Shown here: positions 1 through 5,414 of the stretch, piece by piece
Position numbering within the stretch: the stretch's first letter is position 1
Layout: each line of letters opens with the position of its first letter
DNA from: Deltaproteobacteria bacterium
Lineage (GTDB): Bacteria > Desulfobacterota > SM23-61
Assembly (NCBI GenBank): GCA_026388915.1
Contig: JAPLIW010000728.1
Location: forward strand, 1 to 12,813
Reading direction: 5' to 3'
Length of the DNA stretch: 12,813 nt
Position numbers and translations under genes: made by a program
The notes under the pieces: generated by a model
Told to the model about the DNA's origin: nothing
The model's database searches: none
What the model saw: the letters and a program-made list of their open reading frames with translations, nothing else

Positions 1-129
1 CAGTCGGTTCCGGTTACCACCTACCGGATCGGCACCGTGGACGGAATCTCCCTGGAAAACGGGGCGGTCACTCTCCAGGTGAACGGAGACAAGGTGGCAT
101 TTAGCGATATCCTATCCATCATGAATTAA
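1..129 (+). CDS. flgD: Flagellar hook assembly (hook cap) protein FlgD, C-terminal fragment
   Basis: The window opens inside a reading frame whose last 42 codons end in TAA at 127-129. The peptide ends with a pattern typical of FlgD tails: a short beta-rich stretch (IGTVDGISLENGAVTLQVNG), then a 'SDILSI' type ending. FlgD caps the growing hook in the periplasm/exterior and promotes FlgE polymerisation. Location supports the call: it lies 20 bases upstream of a complete flgE, and flgD-flgE is a widespread pair. Only the tail is visible, so the upstream domain and the start cannot be judged. The identification rests on the C-terminal pattern plus context. Confidence 0.8.
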   Translation, partial: QSVPVTTYRIGTVDGISLENGAVTLQVNGDKVAFSDILSIMN

Positions 130-133
130 AGAG

Positions 134-143
134 AAGAAAGGAG
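134..143 (+). promoter_or_regulatory. Ribosome binding site of flgE
   Basis: A purine-rich stretch, GAAGAAAGGAG, runs up to position 143 and ends 6 bases before the flgE ATG at 150. It fixes that ATG as the start. Confidence 0.7.
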
Positions 144-149
144 TATTCC

Positions 150-1412
150 ATGTCCATCGCTTCTTCTTTCTATTCGGCTTTGTCGGGGATGAACACCAAC
201 GGCATTGCCATGCAGGTCATTGCCGACAACATCTCCAACACCAACACCGTCGGTTTTAAAAGCACTACGATCCAATTTGAAGATATCCTGGGAATGTCCC
301 TGGAAGGCATCGGCGGGTTTAGCCATTTGGGCGTCGGGGCCAATGTCTCGGCCATGCCCTGCTCCTTCACCCAGGGGACCGTGGTGACCACCTCGGTGGG
401 CACCGATCTGGCGGTGAACGGCAAAGGGTTCTTCATCGTCGAGGACGCCATCACCAACGAGCAGTCTTACACCCGGGCGGGAAACTTTCACGTGGACAGC
501 GACGGCTACTTTGTGAACGTGAACAACCTCCGGGTGCAGGGATACCTCTATGACGCCAGCGGAACGAACCTCGTCGAAACGCTGAACGATATCGTCGTCG
601 ATCAAACCAACATGATCGCCCCGAGCACAACCGAAGAAGTCAATATGATGTTGAACCTGGACTCCGCGGAAGAGGATAAAACCTTTGACCTCGCCGACCC
701 GGGGGGGACTTCCAACTATTCCACCGCCCTGACGATTTACGACACCCTGGGTCAGTCCCATACCATCACGATCTATTTCACCAAGACCGGCGACCAGGCC
801 TGGGAATGGAACGCCACCATCGACGGGTCCGACGTGGACGGGGGGACACCGGGAACGGCCCAGCTCTTCGGCACGGGAGACATCGGATTCACCACGGACG
901 GGCTCCTATCCACTGCCATGCCGGTGGACTTCTACGCGGGAGGCATCACCTTTTCCAACGGGATCGCGGCTACGGACATTGAAGTCGATTTCTCGTCCAC
1001 GACCCAGTATGGGTCTCCTTCCATCATTCAGAGCCTCAGCCAGGATGGATATGCCGCCGGGACCCTCTCCGGAATCAACATAACATCGGAGGGGGATATC
1101 GTCGGCCACTTTACCAACGGAGCCGTGAAAAACATCGCCCGTCTGGCCTTGGCCGACTTTCCCAGCTTGACCGGGCTGGAAAGGGCGGGCTCTCTGCTCT
1201 TCAAGGAAACCACCGAATCCGGGGACCCCCTGGTCAACAAGCCCGGAGAGGGAGGCCTGGGGGAAGTCGCCGCCGGGATGCTGGAGGAATCCAACGTGGA
1301 CCTGGCGGCGGAGTTCATCCGGATGATCATAACCCAGAGGGCCTACCAGGCCAACTCCAAGGTCATTTCCACCACCGACGAAATGCTGGCCCAACTCATG
1401 ACCATCAAGTAA
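150..1412 (+). CDS. flgE: Flagellar hook protein FlgE
   Basis: The 420-residue FlgE-like protein polymerises into the flexible hook joining rod to filament and is exported by the flagellar type III system. The N-terminal rod/hook domain is visible at about residues 5-45, with the family pattern ALSGMN...DNISNTNTVGFK. The central D2 (FlaE-like) region around 185-225 contains the motif TALTIYDTLGQSH. The C-terminal helix, about 379-420, has SNVDLAAEFIRMI and QRAYQANSKVI. There is no cleavable signal peptide, as expected for an axial protein. Length fits FlgE (about 400) rather than FlgF/FlgG (about 250). The ATG at 150 has a good ribosome site. It follows flgD by 20 bases and is closed by a hairpin, so flgD-flgE looks like the end of an upstream operon. 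Confidence 0.94.
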   Translation: MSIASSFYSALSGMNTNGIAMQVIADNISNTNTVGFKSTTIQFEDILGMSLEGIGGFSHLGVGANVSAMPCSFTQGTVVTTSVGTDLAVNGKGFFIVEDAITNEQSYTRAGNFHVDSDGYFVNVNNLRVQGYLYDASGTNLVETLNDIVVDQTNMIAPSTTEEVNMMLNLDSAEEDKTFDLADPGGTSNYSTALTIYDTLGQSHTITIYFTKTGDQAWEWNATIDGSDVDGGTPGTAQLFGTGDIGFTTDGLLSTAMPVDFYAGGITFSNGIAATDIEVDFSSTTQYGSPSIIQSLSQDGYAAGTLSGINITSEGDIVGHFTNGAVKNIARLALADFPSLTGLERAGSLLFKETTESGDPLVNKPGEGGLGEVAAGMLEESNVDLAAEFIRMIITQRAYQANSKVISTTDEMLAQLMTIK

Positions 1413-1439
1413 ATTCGGCCCTAACCTATTCTCCGAATA

Positions 1440-1480
1440 AAGTGGCCGGGGCTTTTCCATCAGAGCCCCGGCCGCTTCTT
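1440..1480 (+). terminator. Intrinsic terminator downstream of flgE
   Basis: The left arm 1444-1453 (GGCCGGGGCT) pairs perfectly with 1464-1473 (AGCCCCGGCC). The stem extends outward by a G-T wobble and two more pairs to 1440/1477. A 10-base loop separates the arms, and a modest T-rich tail (CTTCTTTCC) follows. It sits 27 bases after the flgE stop. The weak T-tract lowers certainty, but position and stem stability fit a terminator separating flgDE from the fliL operon. Confidence 0.7.
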
Positions 1481-1540
1481 TCCAAAAACCTATAAAAATC
1501 AATCTACTTAATTTGATGTTCTCCTAAAAAGTCTCTTGGA

Positions 1541-1613
1541 TCGTCACCCCGGCGAAAGCCGGGGTCCAGAACATCCTGAAATAACTGGATTCCGGCTTTC
1601 GCCGGAATGACGA
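1541..1613. repeat. Interspersed palindromic repeat: paired inverted hairpins (REP/MITE-like)
   Basis: Two 29-base arms, 1541-1569 and 1585-1613, are inverted copies of each other (25 of 29 positions) around a 15-base spacer. Each arm is itself a hairpin: 1547-1564 is CCCCGGC-GAAA-GCCGGGG, and 1590-1607 is TTCCGGC-TTTC-GCCGGAA. All four differences between arms fall in stem positions and are compensated, so both small hairpins stay perfectly paired. The general form (GTCA-hairpin-TCCAG) resembles short interspersed palindromic elements I recall from many proteobacterial genomes. Mobility by a transposase in trans is inference; no target-site duplication was found. Confidence 0.75.
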
Positions 1614-1707
1614 ATTTAATGGGATTTCGACTTTTAACGGGATCATCAAATTTCTATTTCGGAAAAGGTCTCACCCTTTTCCTCCCAGCTCCTGTTCAAT
1701 TTTATCC

Positions 1708-1749
1708 GTCAATTAATTGACCAATAATCATAAATTGACATAAATTGCC
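1708..1749. promoter_or_regulatory. Candidate FleQ-type enhancer site with adjacent partial copies
   Basis: Positions 1708-1721 read GTCAATTAATTGAC, a perfect 14-bp palindrome. It matches the Pseudomonas FleQ box as I recall it (GTCaNTAAAtTGAC) at 13 of 14 positions, counting N as a match. Next to it, 1731-1739 (TAAATTGAC) matches the right half fully and 1741-1749 (TAAATTGCC) matches 8 of 9. The latter two form a 10-bp tandem repeat (1730-1739 and 1740-1749). The palindrome centre lies about 140 bases upstream of the predicted sigma-54 start, a normal distance for an NtrC-family activator. The binding protein is not in the window, so its identity is inference. Confidence 0.55.
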
Positions 1750-1827
1750 TAGTAAAACAACCCCCCTATTATTAAAAAAAGAATAATTAATTCAATCTAC
1801 TAAAAAAAAATTCGGACATTACCCCCT

Positions 1828-1843
1828 TGGCATGGCCATTGCA
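1828..1843 (+). promoter_or_regulatory. Sigma-54 (RpoN) promoter driving fliL onward
   Basis: TGGCATGGCCATTGCA matches the full sigma-54 consensus TGGCAYRNNNNTTGCW, with the invariant GG at 1829-1830 (-24) and GC at 1841-1842 (-12). Predicted transcription starts near 1854, giving a leader of about 64 bases before fliL. It sits in the AT-rich intergenic region just ahead of the fliL-cheY run. Class II flagellar operons are RpoN-dependent in many polarly flagellated bacteria, which agrees. Confidence 0.88.
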
Positions 1844-1917
1844 AAAAAGGTAAATACGCCCAAAACCGGCGGGTGATAACGGGTTGAAATCCCTTCTTCC
1901 TGGACGGAGAAAAGGCC

Positions 1918-2448
1918 TTGGCTATAGAAAAACCAAAAAACCAGGCAAAATCGGTGGAACCGGACAAACCCAAAAAGACGCCGAATTCATTAAAATTATT
2001 GTTGATCGGGGGGGCCGGATTGTTGATCTTGCTCGTGATTGGGGGAGGGGTGGCGTTTTTATTCCTGTCTTCCTCTTCATCCGAGGACCCCTCCTTCATG
2101 GGAAGGGTGAAAGGGATGGTTTCCGGAGGAAAAAAAACCGGGGATACCGCCTCCGTTGCCGTTCACAAGATGGAACCTTTCCTGGTGAACCTGGCTGACC
2201 CCGGACAGCTCCGGTACCTGAAAGTGACGCTCCACGTGGAAACCCATCAGAAGGGGGAAGAGTTCGAAAAGAGGCTTCCCCAGTCCAGGGATTCGGTGTT
2301 GACCGTTCTGTCCAGCAAGAATTCCAGGGACCTTATGACCTCGGAGGGGAAGAACGCCCTGCGGGAGGAGATCAAGGAGAAGATCAACCATCTCCTCACG
2401 GAGACCAAAGTCAAAAACATTTACTTCACGGAGTTTGTCATCCAGTAA
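1918..2448 (+). CDS. fliL: Flagellar basal body-associated protein FliL
   Basis: The 176-residue inner-membrane protein has a short lysine/proline-rich cytoplasmic N-terminus (1-24), one membrane helix at about 25-50 (LKLLLIGGAGLLILLV), then a serine-rich linker and a periplasmic domain. That domain carries the family pattern EPFLVNLADPGQLRYLKVTLHVE and ends in KVKNIYFTEFVIQ. FliL surrounds and stabilises the MotAB stators near the basal body. The start is TTG at 1918, chosen because GGAG at 1906-1909 lies 8 bases upstream and no ATG precedes the membrane helix; an in-frame stop at 1885 limits any upstream extension. It is the first gene after the sigma-54 promoter, and its stop at 2446-2448 is 7 bases before the preferred fliM start. 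The rare TTG start may limit its translation. Confidence 0.92.
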   Translation: MAIEKPKNQAKSVEPDKPKKTPNSLKLLLIGGAGLLILLVIGGGVAFLFLSSSSSEDPSFMGRVKGMVSGGKKTGDTASVAVHKMEPFLVNLADPGQLRYLKVTLHVETHQKGEEFEKRLPQSRDSVLTVLSSKNSRDLMTSEGKNALREEIKEKINHLLTETKVKNIYFTEFVIQ

Positions 2449-2455
2449 ACCGGCT

Positions 2456-3433
2456 ATGGAAAAGATCCTGTCGCAAGAAGAGATCGACGCCCTCCTCAAG
2501 GGAATCGAAGACGGGAAGGTGGAAACCACCTCGGAGTCCCCCGGGGGAGGACTGGACCCGGTCCCCTATGACTTTGCCAACCAGGACCGGATCATCCGCG
2601 GGCGCATGCCCACCCTGGAGGTGGTCAACGATTTTTTCGCCCGTTCCCTGCGCAACCCGCTCACCCTGATCCTGCGCAAGAGCCTGGAGATTACTCCGCA
2701 TAAGCTGGTCTTGATGAAGTACGGGGAATTCACCCGGACCCTCCCCCTTCCCTGCAGCATCCACGTGTTCAAACTGAACCCCCTGCGGGGCACCGGCCTC
2801 CTGGTCCTCGATCCGAAGCTGGTCTTTTCCTTTGTGGATATCTTCCTGGGAGGAACGGGGCGGATGAACTTCCGGATTGAGGGGCGTGATTTCACCCCCA
2901 TTGAATCCAAGCTGATCATGAAGGTGGTCAACATCATCTTCTCCGAGCTGGAGAAAGTCTGGAGTTCGGTTCATCCGCTCTCCTTCCAGTACCTGCGGAG
3001 TGAGTTCAACTCTCAGTTCGCCTCCATTGTTCCCCCCACCGACCTGGTTCTCACCATCCCCTTCGATGTGGAGCTGGAACAGGTCAACGGGCTGATCACC
3101 CTCTGTATTCCTTATGCTGCCCTGGAACCCATCAAGGCCAAACTCTACTCCGGGTTCCAGACCGATCCCGTGGAATGCGATCAGAGCTGGGTCCGGAGAT
3201 TCATGGACCAGTTGAAAACCACCGAGGTGGAGGTGGTAATCGAACTGGGAAAGGTCTCGGTCAGCGCGCAAAAGCTCCTTCAGTTGAAGGAGGGGGATAT
3301 TCTGACCCTGGAAAAGGATGTTTCCGAACCGTTAACGGCCAAGATTCAGGAGGTTCCCAAATTCCTGGGCAAAGCGGGAATGTACGGGAGCAACAAGGCG
3401 TTTCAAATCGAGGAGAAAGTCAACCCTTCCTAA
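2456..3433 (+). CDS. fliM: Flagellar motor switch protein FliM
   Basis: This 325-residue C-ring protein receives CheY-P and transmits the signal that reverses rotation. Residues 4-14 (ILSQEEIDALL) are the classic CheY-binding N-terminal peptide. The middle domain (about 40-235) includes the conserved GGTG at 132-135 in FLGGTGR, and the C-terminal SpoA domain spans about 255-322. I prefer the ATG at 2456, which puts four residues before LSQ-type sequence as in other FliM proteins. A TTG at 2435 in the same frame would overlap fliL by 14 bases and add seven residues. Neither start has a well-spaced ribosome site (ACGGAG at 2428-2433 is too near one and too far from the other), so coupling to fliL translation is likely. 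Confidence 0.95.
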   Translation: MEKILSQEEIDALLKGIEDGKVETTSESPGGGLDPVPYDFANQDRIIRGRMPTLEVVNDFFARSLRNPLTLILRKSLEITPHKLVLMKYGEFTRTLPLPCSIHVFKLNPLRGTGLLVLDPKLVFSFVDIFLGGTGRMNFRIEGRDFTPIESKLIMKVVNIIFSELEKVWSSVHPLSFQYLRSEFNSQFASIVPPTDLVLTIPFDVELEQVNGLITLCIPYAALEPIKAKLYSGFQTDPVECDQSWVRRFMDQLKTTEVEVVIELGKVSVSAQKLLQLKEGDILTLEKDVSEPLTAKIQEVPKFLGKAGMYGSNKAFQIEEKVNPS

Positions 3434-3438
3434 ACCTT

Positions 3439-3444
3439 GAGGAG
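3439..3444 (+). promoter_or_regulatory. Ribosome binding site of fliN
   Basis: GAGGAG, 8 bases before the ATG at 3453. It decides between that ATG and the out-of-frame ATG at 3446. Confidence 0.75.
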
Positions 3445-3452
3445 CATGCGCC

Positions 3453-3809
3453 ATGGAGCAGGACGTAGGAAAGCCGAATCAAAAGGAGATGAATGCGGGA
3501 GCCGGGAAACAGGGTCCTTCCCCCGAAGGAGGCGGCCTAAGAGAGGTGCCCAACCTGGATTTCATTCTGGATATCCCCCTGGAAGTTTCCGTGGAGCTCG
3601 GCCGGGCGAGAATGCTGATCAGCGACCTTCTCCAGCTGGGGCAGGGCTCGGTGATCGAACTCAACAAGCTGGCCGGGGAGCCGGTGGAGATTTTCATCAA
3701 CCAGAAGCTCATCGCCCGGGGGGAAGTGGTGGTGGTCAATGACAAGTTCGGGATCAAAATGACGGACATCCTCAGCCCCATGGAGAGGGTGAAACAGCTG
3801 GGATCGTGA
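3453..3809 (+). CDS. fliN: Flagellar motor switch protein FliN
   Basis: The 118-residue protein forms the base of the C-ring with FliM and helps dock the export ATPase complex. The first 35 or so residues are a polar, glycine-rich linker without clear structure. A single SpoA domain follows (about 40-113), with the familiar run ILDIPLEVSVELGRA, then LLQLGQGSVIELNKLAGEPV and a KFGIKMTDIL ending. Length is typical for a FliN without the extra phosphatase domain of FliY. The start has a strong ribosome site. Its stop (3807-3809) overlaps the possible GTG start of fliO, so the two are translationally linked. Confidence 0.95.
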   Translation: MEQDVGKPNQKEMNAGAGKQGPSPEGGGLREVPNLDFILDIPLEVSVELGRARMLISDLLQLGQGSVIELNKLAGEPVEIFINQKLIARGEVVVVNDKFGIKMTDILSPMERVKQLGS

Positions 3810-3817
3810 GGCCGGGA

Positions 3818-4195
3818 ATGATCTGGGCGACGGTGAAGATGATTTTGGCCCTGGGAGGCATTCTGGTCCTCCTCTTCTGCCTGGTGCGGGTGTTCAAGCG
3901 CTGGGAGTGGGGGGGGGGAAGTCCGGGACCGGATGGAGGGATCCGGGTTCTCAGCAGCAAGCTGATTGCCCCCCAGAAGCATATCTCCCTGGTGGAGATC
4001 GCGGGGGAGGTTTTGGCCCTGGGAGTGACTCCCCAGCAGATCACCTTTTTGACTAAAATCGAAAATCAGGAAATGGTGAAGAAGAGCCTTTCACCCCGCG
4101 ACATCAGGCCCCAGGCACCCGCCTGGGTGAAAGGGCTTCCCTTTTTATGGAAGAAGGGGAAGGGAACCCTCCTGGAGAGGGGAAATGAGAAATAG
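3818..4195 (+). CDS. fliO: Flagellar biosynthetic protein FliO
   Basis: The 125-residue, single-span membrane protein helps FliP assemble into the export gate. One hydrophobic helix is visible at about residues 5-25 (MILALGGILVLLFCLVRV), followed by a basic cytoplasmic part. That part carries the FliO-like pattern RVLSSKLIAPQKHISLVEIAGEVLALGVT, with more than one match to the fold but low overall conservation, as is usual for FliO. I choose ATG 3818 because TGAGG (3807-3811) lies 6 bases before it. A GTG at 3806 in the same frame would overlap fliN's stop and add four residues. A run of ten G residues (3909-3918) lies just after the membrane helix. The end overlaps fliP by 11 bases. Identity also rests on its place between fliN and fliP. 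Confidence 0.88.
   Translation: MIWATVKMILALGGILVLLFCLVRVFKRWEWGGGSPGPDGGIRVLSSKLIAPQKHISLVEIAGEVLALGVTPQQITFLTKIENQEMVKKSLSPRDIRPQAPAWVKGLPFLWKKGKGTLLERGNEK
3909..3918 (+). repeat. Ten-base G homopolymer within fliO
   Basis: The tract encodes W-G-G-G just after the FliO membrane helix (residues 31-34). Loss of one G would bring a stop at 3963-3965; gain of one would bring a stop at 4054-4056. Such tracts are prone to slippage, in the cell or in sequencing. Confidence 0.85.
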
Positions 4196-4955
4196 GCTCT
4201 TTCTCCTGCTTCTCCCCGCAGGGGTGCTCTGTTTCCTCTGCCTCGCCGCTCCCCTGGCCGCCGCCCCCGCCCAGGGCTGGCAAATTCCTACGGTGAAGAT
4301 CGGGGTGGGGGAAGCCAAGGACCCGGGGGAGGTTACGGTTCTCATTCAGATCCTCATTCTCCTAACGGTCCTCTCCCTGGCCCCGGCCATCCTGATCATG
4401 ATGACCTCCTTCACCCGGCTGGTGGTGGTTTTTTCCTTTATCCGCCAGGCCCTGGGGACGAACCAGATGCCGCCGAACCAGCTTCTGATCGGGCTGGCTC
4501 TGTTCTTGACCTTTTTCATCATGACTCCGGTCTATCAGACGATCCACGATAAAGCCTGGGTCCCCTATCAGCAGAAAAAGATCAGCCAGGACCAGGCTCT
4601 GGATGAAGCCCTGAAGCCCGTTCGCCAGTTCATGTTCAAACAGACCCGGGAAAAGGACCTGGCCCTCTTCGTGCAGATGTCCAAAATGGCCCGGCCCAAG
4701 AACCAGGAGGACATTCCCACTACGGTCCTCCTTCCGGCGTTCATGATCAGCGAACTCAAAACCGCGTTCCAGATCGGCTGTATTCTCTACATCCCCTTCT
4801 TGATCGTGGACATGGTGGTTTCCAGCGTCCTTCTATCCATGGGAATGATGATGCTTCCCCCGGTGATGATCTCCCTGCCCTTCAAGGTGCTGCTCTTCGT
4901 CCTGGTGGATGGATGGAACCTGCTGGTGGGTTCGCTGGTAAAAAGCTTCTACTAG
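4185..4955 (+). CDS. fliP: Flagellar type III export gate protein FliP
   Basis: This 256-residue FliP is the main ring-forming subunit of the inner-membrane export channel (FliP5-Q4-R1). A cleavable signal peptide at about 1-28 (hydrophobic core, then PLAAAPAQ) is typical of FliP. Membrane segments follow at about 50-72, 78-90, 98-118 and 190-245. The family signature regions are visible as MTSFTRLVVVFSFIRQALG at 73-91 and ELKTAFQIGCILYIPF at 190-205, with GMMMLPPVMISLPFK at 220-234. The ATG at 4185 has GGAGAGG (4174-4180) before it and overlaps the end of fliO. Unlike most clusters, fliQ does not follow immediately: 178 bases of GA-rich repeat intervene. Confidence 0.96.
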   Translation: MRNRLFLLLLPAGVLCFLCLAAPLAAAPAQGWQIPTVKIGVGEAKDPGEVTVLIQILILLTVLSLAPAILIMMTSFTRLVVVFSFIRQALGTNQMPPNQLLIGLALFLTFFIMTPVYQTIHDKAWVPYQQKKISQDQALDEALKPVRQFMFKQTREKDLALFVQMSKMARPKNQEDIPTTVLLPAFMISELKTAFQIGCILYIPFLIVDMVVSSVLLSMGMMMLPPVMISLPFKVLLFVLVDGWNLLVGSLVKSFY

Positions 4956-4956
4956 C

Positions 4957-5117
4957 AGAGCGGAGAGCGTAGAGCAGAGAGCCTAGAGCAAAAAAAATTA
5001 GACAAAAGAAGGCAGAGATGAAACCGGGAAAAAGAACCAAGAGCTTAGGGCCGGAAAGAATAGAGCTTTTCTTCTTTGTTTTTAACTCTCCGCTCTCTGC
5101 TTTCCGCTCTCTGCTCT
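4957..5117. repeat. GA-rich inverted-repeat insert between fliP and fliQ
   Basis: The unit AGAGCRGAGAGC occurs at 4957-4968 and 4971-4982. It recurs in reverse complement at 5106-5117 exactly, and with one mismatch each at 5092-5103 and 5085-5096. As a whole, 4960-4994 pairs with 5079-5114 at about 80 percent identity, and 5002-5011 (ACAAAAGAAG) with 5071-5079 nearly perfectly. The transcript could therefore fold into a long imperfect hairpin ending about 8 bases from the fliQ ribosome site. No coding potential is seen. The family is not one I can name; it could be a small non-autonomous element or a local repeat. Confidence 0.75.
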
Positions 5118-5133
5118 TGGCGAGGATATGCGG

Positions 5134-5403
5134 ATGACTCCGGACCTGGTGGGCCAGATTGCCCGGGACGCCATTGAGATCACCCTTTTTCTTTCCATCC
5201 CCATTCTGGGCGTGGGGCTGGTGGTCGGTCTATTGGTCAGCCTTTTCCAGGCGGTGACCCAAATTCAAGAGGCCACCCTGATCTTTGTGCCCAAAATCAT
5301 CGTGGTCTTCGTGATGCTCCTGATTTTGTCTCCCTGGATGATGAGGAAGATGATGTTCTTCACCGAGCAGTTGATCGTGAATCTGCCCCAGTATGCGAGG
5401 TAG
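5134..5403 (+). CDS. fliQ: Flagellar type III export gate protein FliQ
   Basis: FliQ is a small hairpin-shaped membrane subunit of the FliPQR export channel. The 89-residue product has two membrane segments, about residues 14-38 (ITLFLSIPILGVGLVVGLLV) and 50-72. Between them is the family motif SLFQAVTQIQEATLIFVPKI, and the C-terminus NLPQYAR is typical. I choose ATG 5134 (MTPDLV...), which aligns with the E. coli start MTPESV and has GAGG (5122-5125) 8 bases upstream. The ATG at 5128 would add two residues but stands only 2 bases from that site. It follows the GA-rich repeat insert and lies 11 bases before fliR. Confidence 0.95.
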   Translation: MTPDLVGQIARDAIEITLFLSIPILGVGLVVGLLVSLFQAVTQIQEATLIFVPKIIVVFVMLLILSPWMMRKMMFFTEQLIVNLPQYAR

Positions 5404-5414
5404 GAAACGGAACG

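Larger units (their letters stand above)
1413..1917. other. 505-base non-coding region between flgE and fliL
   Basis: No convincing gene is seen on either strand. From left to right it contains the flgE terminator hairpin (1440-1480), a 73-bp double-hairpin inverted-repeat element (1541-1613), a FleQ-box-like palindrome with partial copies (1708-1749), A-tracts at 1774-1780 and 1802-1810, a consensus sigma-54 promoter (1828-1843) and a 5' leader of about 64 bases. From about 1615 to 1815 it is strikingly AT-rich against the GC-rich coding sequence around it, as expected for regulatory DNA. In many related clusters motA-motB sit near this place; they are absent here. Confidence 0.8.

Noticed and set aside
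1541..1613. The hairpin pair as a CRISPR array fragment.
   Set aside because: Only two arms, in inverted rather than direct orientation, with a 15-base spacer and no cas genes.
1735..1773. TTGACA (1735-1740) as a possible sigma-70 -35 box upstream of fliL.
   Set aside because: No -10 box at 16-18 bases; the nearest TATTAT (1768-1773) is 27 bases away. TTGACA is better explained as part of the FleQ-like half-sites.
1800..2198. Short ORFs around the fliL start on both strands (minus 1800-2099, plus 1884-2198).
   Set aside because: They overlap the sigma-54 promoter and the fliL coding frame, and neither has a recognisable protein pattern or membrane architecture.
4957..5117. The repeat between fliP and fliQ as a rho-independent terminator.
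   Set aside because: The stem is long and imperfect, with no run of T following the right arm; the essential fliQ-fliR-flhBA genes lie just downstream.
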